A stretch of DNA of 6,775 nucleotides. It comes from Lachnospiraceae bacterium. Lineage in GTDB: Bacteria; Bacillota; Clostridia; Lachnospirales; Lachnospiraceae. This document shows positions 6,074-6,775 of this stretch, in pieces. Below the pieces are notes generated by a model, which did no database searches, was not told the origin of the DNA, and was given only the letters and a program-made list of their open reading frames with translations. Positions within the stretch are counted from its first letter, which is position 1; each line of letters opens with the position of its first letter. A program made the translations under genes and the position numbers. Location of the stretch: the NCBI GenBank assembly GCA_021202575.1, contig JAJQCU010000190.1, positions 3,788 to 10,562 of the forward strand. The letters run 5' to 3'.

Positions 6074-6105
6074 AGGGCGCGCCGTCTGCGGTCATTTGGC
6101 GCCCT
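6074..6105. repeat. Inverted repeat between convergent genes
   Basis: AGGGCGC (6074-6080) and GCGCCCT (6099-6105) are 7-bp perfect inverted repeats with an 18-base loop that spans the stop codon of the minus-strand gene. The position suits a shared bidirectional terminator, but no T tract flanks it on either strand, so termination is doubtful. Confidence 0.35.
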
Positions 6106-6292
6106 CTGCCTCCTTCATTATTTTCTGGCCCTCCGGCAGGGATTTCACAATTTTACAGTACTTCGCGACGGTAGAGGGGCTGCAGTCGTATTTCTGTGCC
6201 ACCTCAGCGGTTGTCATGGTCATGTAGTCCCTGAACATTTCGATAGGAGTATCGTTGCTGTCGTACAGTGCGGGTCTTCCTCTTTTCATCAT
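6092..6292 (-). CDS. Small HTH DNA-binding protein with RGRP N-terminus
   Basis: This 66-residue protein starts MMKRGRPALY, a basic segment with the RGRP core seen in AT-hooks and in many invertase- or transposase-related HTH proteins. It is followed by a homeodomain-like helix-turn-helix, MTTAEVAQKYDCSPSTVAKYCKIVKS (26-51), with the TVAKYCKI recognition helix. The C-terminal tail is short and charged. The frame is open to an ATG at 6301, but the AAGGGGGG site (6309-6302 on the minus strand) abuts that codon and lies nine bases from the ATG at 6292, so 6292 (or 6289) is the better start. It is a possible local regulator of the 127-aa gene or of itself, or a remnant of a recombinase or transposase HTH. 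It is too small to be a full enzyme. Confidence 0.75.
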   Translation of the reverse strand: MMKRGRPALYDSNDTPIEMFRDYMTMTTAEVAQKYDCSPSTVAKYCKIVKSLPEGQKIMKEAEGAK

Positions 6293-6343
6293 CAGTATCA
6301 TCCCCCCTTCATTTTGTTGTCTTAAAATTATCTTGATATATTT

Positions 6344-6379
6344 ATATACTTAGTATATCACAATAATATGTATATGCAA
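6344..6379 (-). promoter_or_regulatory. Promoter and palindromic operator of the small HTH gene
   Basis: On the minus strand, TTGCAT (6379-6374) and TATACT (6357-6352) are spaced by 16 bases, about 45-50 bases upstream of the gene's ribosome binding site. ATATACT-T-AGTATAT (6344-6358 on the plus strand, 7-bp perfect arms) covers the -10 and downstream bases, and a wider GATATA/TATATC pair surrounds it. This is suited to binding by a dimeric repressor, either the small HTH protein itself or the adjacent TetR-like protein. The 6310-6410 stretch is strongly AT-rich. Confidence 0.5.
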
Positions 6380-6404
6380 GAGGGTATTAAAAATTTTGAA
6401 AAAG

Positions 6405-6441
6405 TTTTTTTCGGGCGGATGAAGTGAGCCGCTGTTTTTTT
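6405..6441. terminator. Weak hairpin flanked by T runs, downstream of the TetR-like gene
   Basis: GCGG (6415-6418) and CCGC (6429-6432) form a 4-bp stem with a ten-base loop, bracketed by T7 runs at 6405-6411 and 6435-6441. On the plus strand the second T run follows the stem as in an intrinsic terminator. On the minus strand, where the TetR-like gene ends at 6440, the following T run (complement of A at 6399-6403) is displaced. This is a possible but weak terminator. Confidence 0.3.
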
Positions 6442-6775
6442 ACAGCATCCTGATAATGGAATCGTTGATCTCCCCCAGCACCTGTATCACGAAATCGTCC
6501 CCGTAGGCGCGGTTTTCCATGAACGCGTAATAGCAGCCATTGATGCTGAAATTGAGGAGGATATTGGCCCGCTCGGGACTGTCGGTATGCTCCAGATAAT
6601 AGGGCAGGAACATCTTTTGCAGCCGGGGCTTGAGCACCTTAAGAAGCCGCCCCTGCCTGTCCCCGGCAAAAAGAATATTGATCAGCCGGTCGCAGGAGAG
6701 CAGGGCGTGAAAGAGCTCATTCACAAATTCCGAGGTTCTTAAATCTGACGGTATTGTCAGGTTGGAGAGCACTGA
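6440..6775 (-). CDS. Probable TetR/AcrR-family regulator, C-terminal part (start outside window)
   Basis: The frame is open from the window edge to TAA at 6442-6440, giving 111 visible residues. The ATG at 6772 is probably internal. The sequence has the helical character of a TetR-family ligand-binding domain: FVNELFHALLSCDRLINILFAGDRQGRLLKVLKPRL, then an aromatic MFLPYYLE helix, a helix with SPERANILLNFSINGCYYAFMENR, and a terminal helix ending in IQVLGEINDSIIRML. The last two helices resemble the dimerisation helices of that family. The DNA-binding N-terminus needed for proof lies beyond the edge, so the family call rests on overall pattern. It is transcribed toward the small HTH gene, about 130-150 bases away on the same strand. 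Its ligand and target are unknown; such proteins often regulate a neighbouring transporter. Confidence 0.5.
   Translation of the reverse strand, partial: SVLSNLTIPSDLRTSEFVNELFHALLSCDRLINILFAGDRQGRLLKVLKPRLQKMFLPYYLEHTDSPERANILLNFSINGCYYAFMENRAYGDDFVIQVLGEINDSIIRML

Noticed and set aside
5613..6095. Minus-strand open frame of 160 codons opposite the 127-aa gene
   Set aside because: It has a serine- and phenylalanine-rich shadow composition, no ribosome binding site, and a plus-strand gene with better coding character covers the same bases.
1..6775. CRISPR array, tRNA, rRNA, transposase or integrase
   Set aside because: No regularly spaced repeats, no cloverleaf-like segment and no recombinase catalytic motif were seen on either strand.

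Overview
The window looks like a chromosomal segment of a Gram-positive Clostridia member, most likely Lachnospiraceae. I base this on the pgk-tpiA order, strong AGGAGG-type ribosome binding sites, sigma-A-type promoters, and the protein families present (small XRE regulators, RhuM, GNAT toxin-like pair, pRiA4b ORF-3). The genus cannot be fixed from sequence alone.

Layout: (1) 1-1924 is core glycolysis: the 3' part of pgk, a 241-base spacer holding two hairpins, and a complete tpiA with its catalytic residues. (2) 1925-2106 holds a 19-bp-arm inverted repeat followed by T5. It can act as the tpiA terminator and also overlaps a promoter for the next gene. (3) 2155-2801 is a small XRE-type regulator overlapping, by ATGA, an internally deleted RhuM-family gene. 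(4) 2857-3628 is a visibly AT-richer two-gene unit, a 65-aa antitoxin-like protein overlapping a 195-aa GNAT acetyltransferase, arranged like a type II toxin-antitoxin module. A 12-bp perfect hairpin followed by TTTT lies inside the acetyltransferase gene. (5) 3630-5510 is a near-consensus promoter and a 600-aa protein with two N-terminal helix-turn-helix-like segments and a pRiA4b ORF-3-like domain split by about 220 residues. (6) 5591-6072 is a promoter/operator-like site and a 127-aa protein I do not recognise. (7) 6092-6775, minus strand, is a small helix-turn-helix protein with an RGRP basic N-terminus and a palindrome on its promoter, then the C-terminal part of a probable TetR/AcrR-type regulator cut by the window edge.

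The glycolytic genes work in one pathway. The rest reads as a patchwork of small, separately promoted accessory modules that accumulated directly downstream of tpiA, where many Clostridia carry gpmI. No transposase, integrase, tRNA, rRNA or CRISPR array is visible, so the route of acquisition is unknown. The most unusual signals are the dual terminator/operator at 2034-2089, the intragenic terminator-like hairpin in the toxin-like gene, the RhuM deletion and the split pRiA4b architecture.
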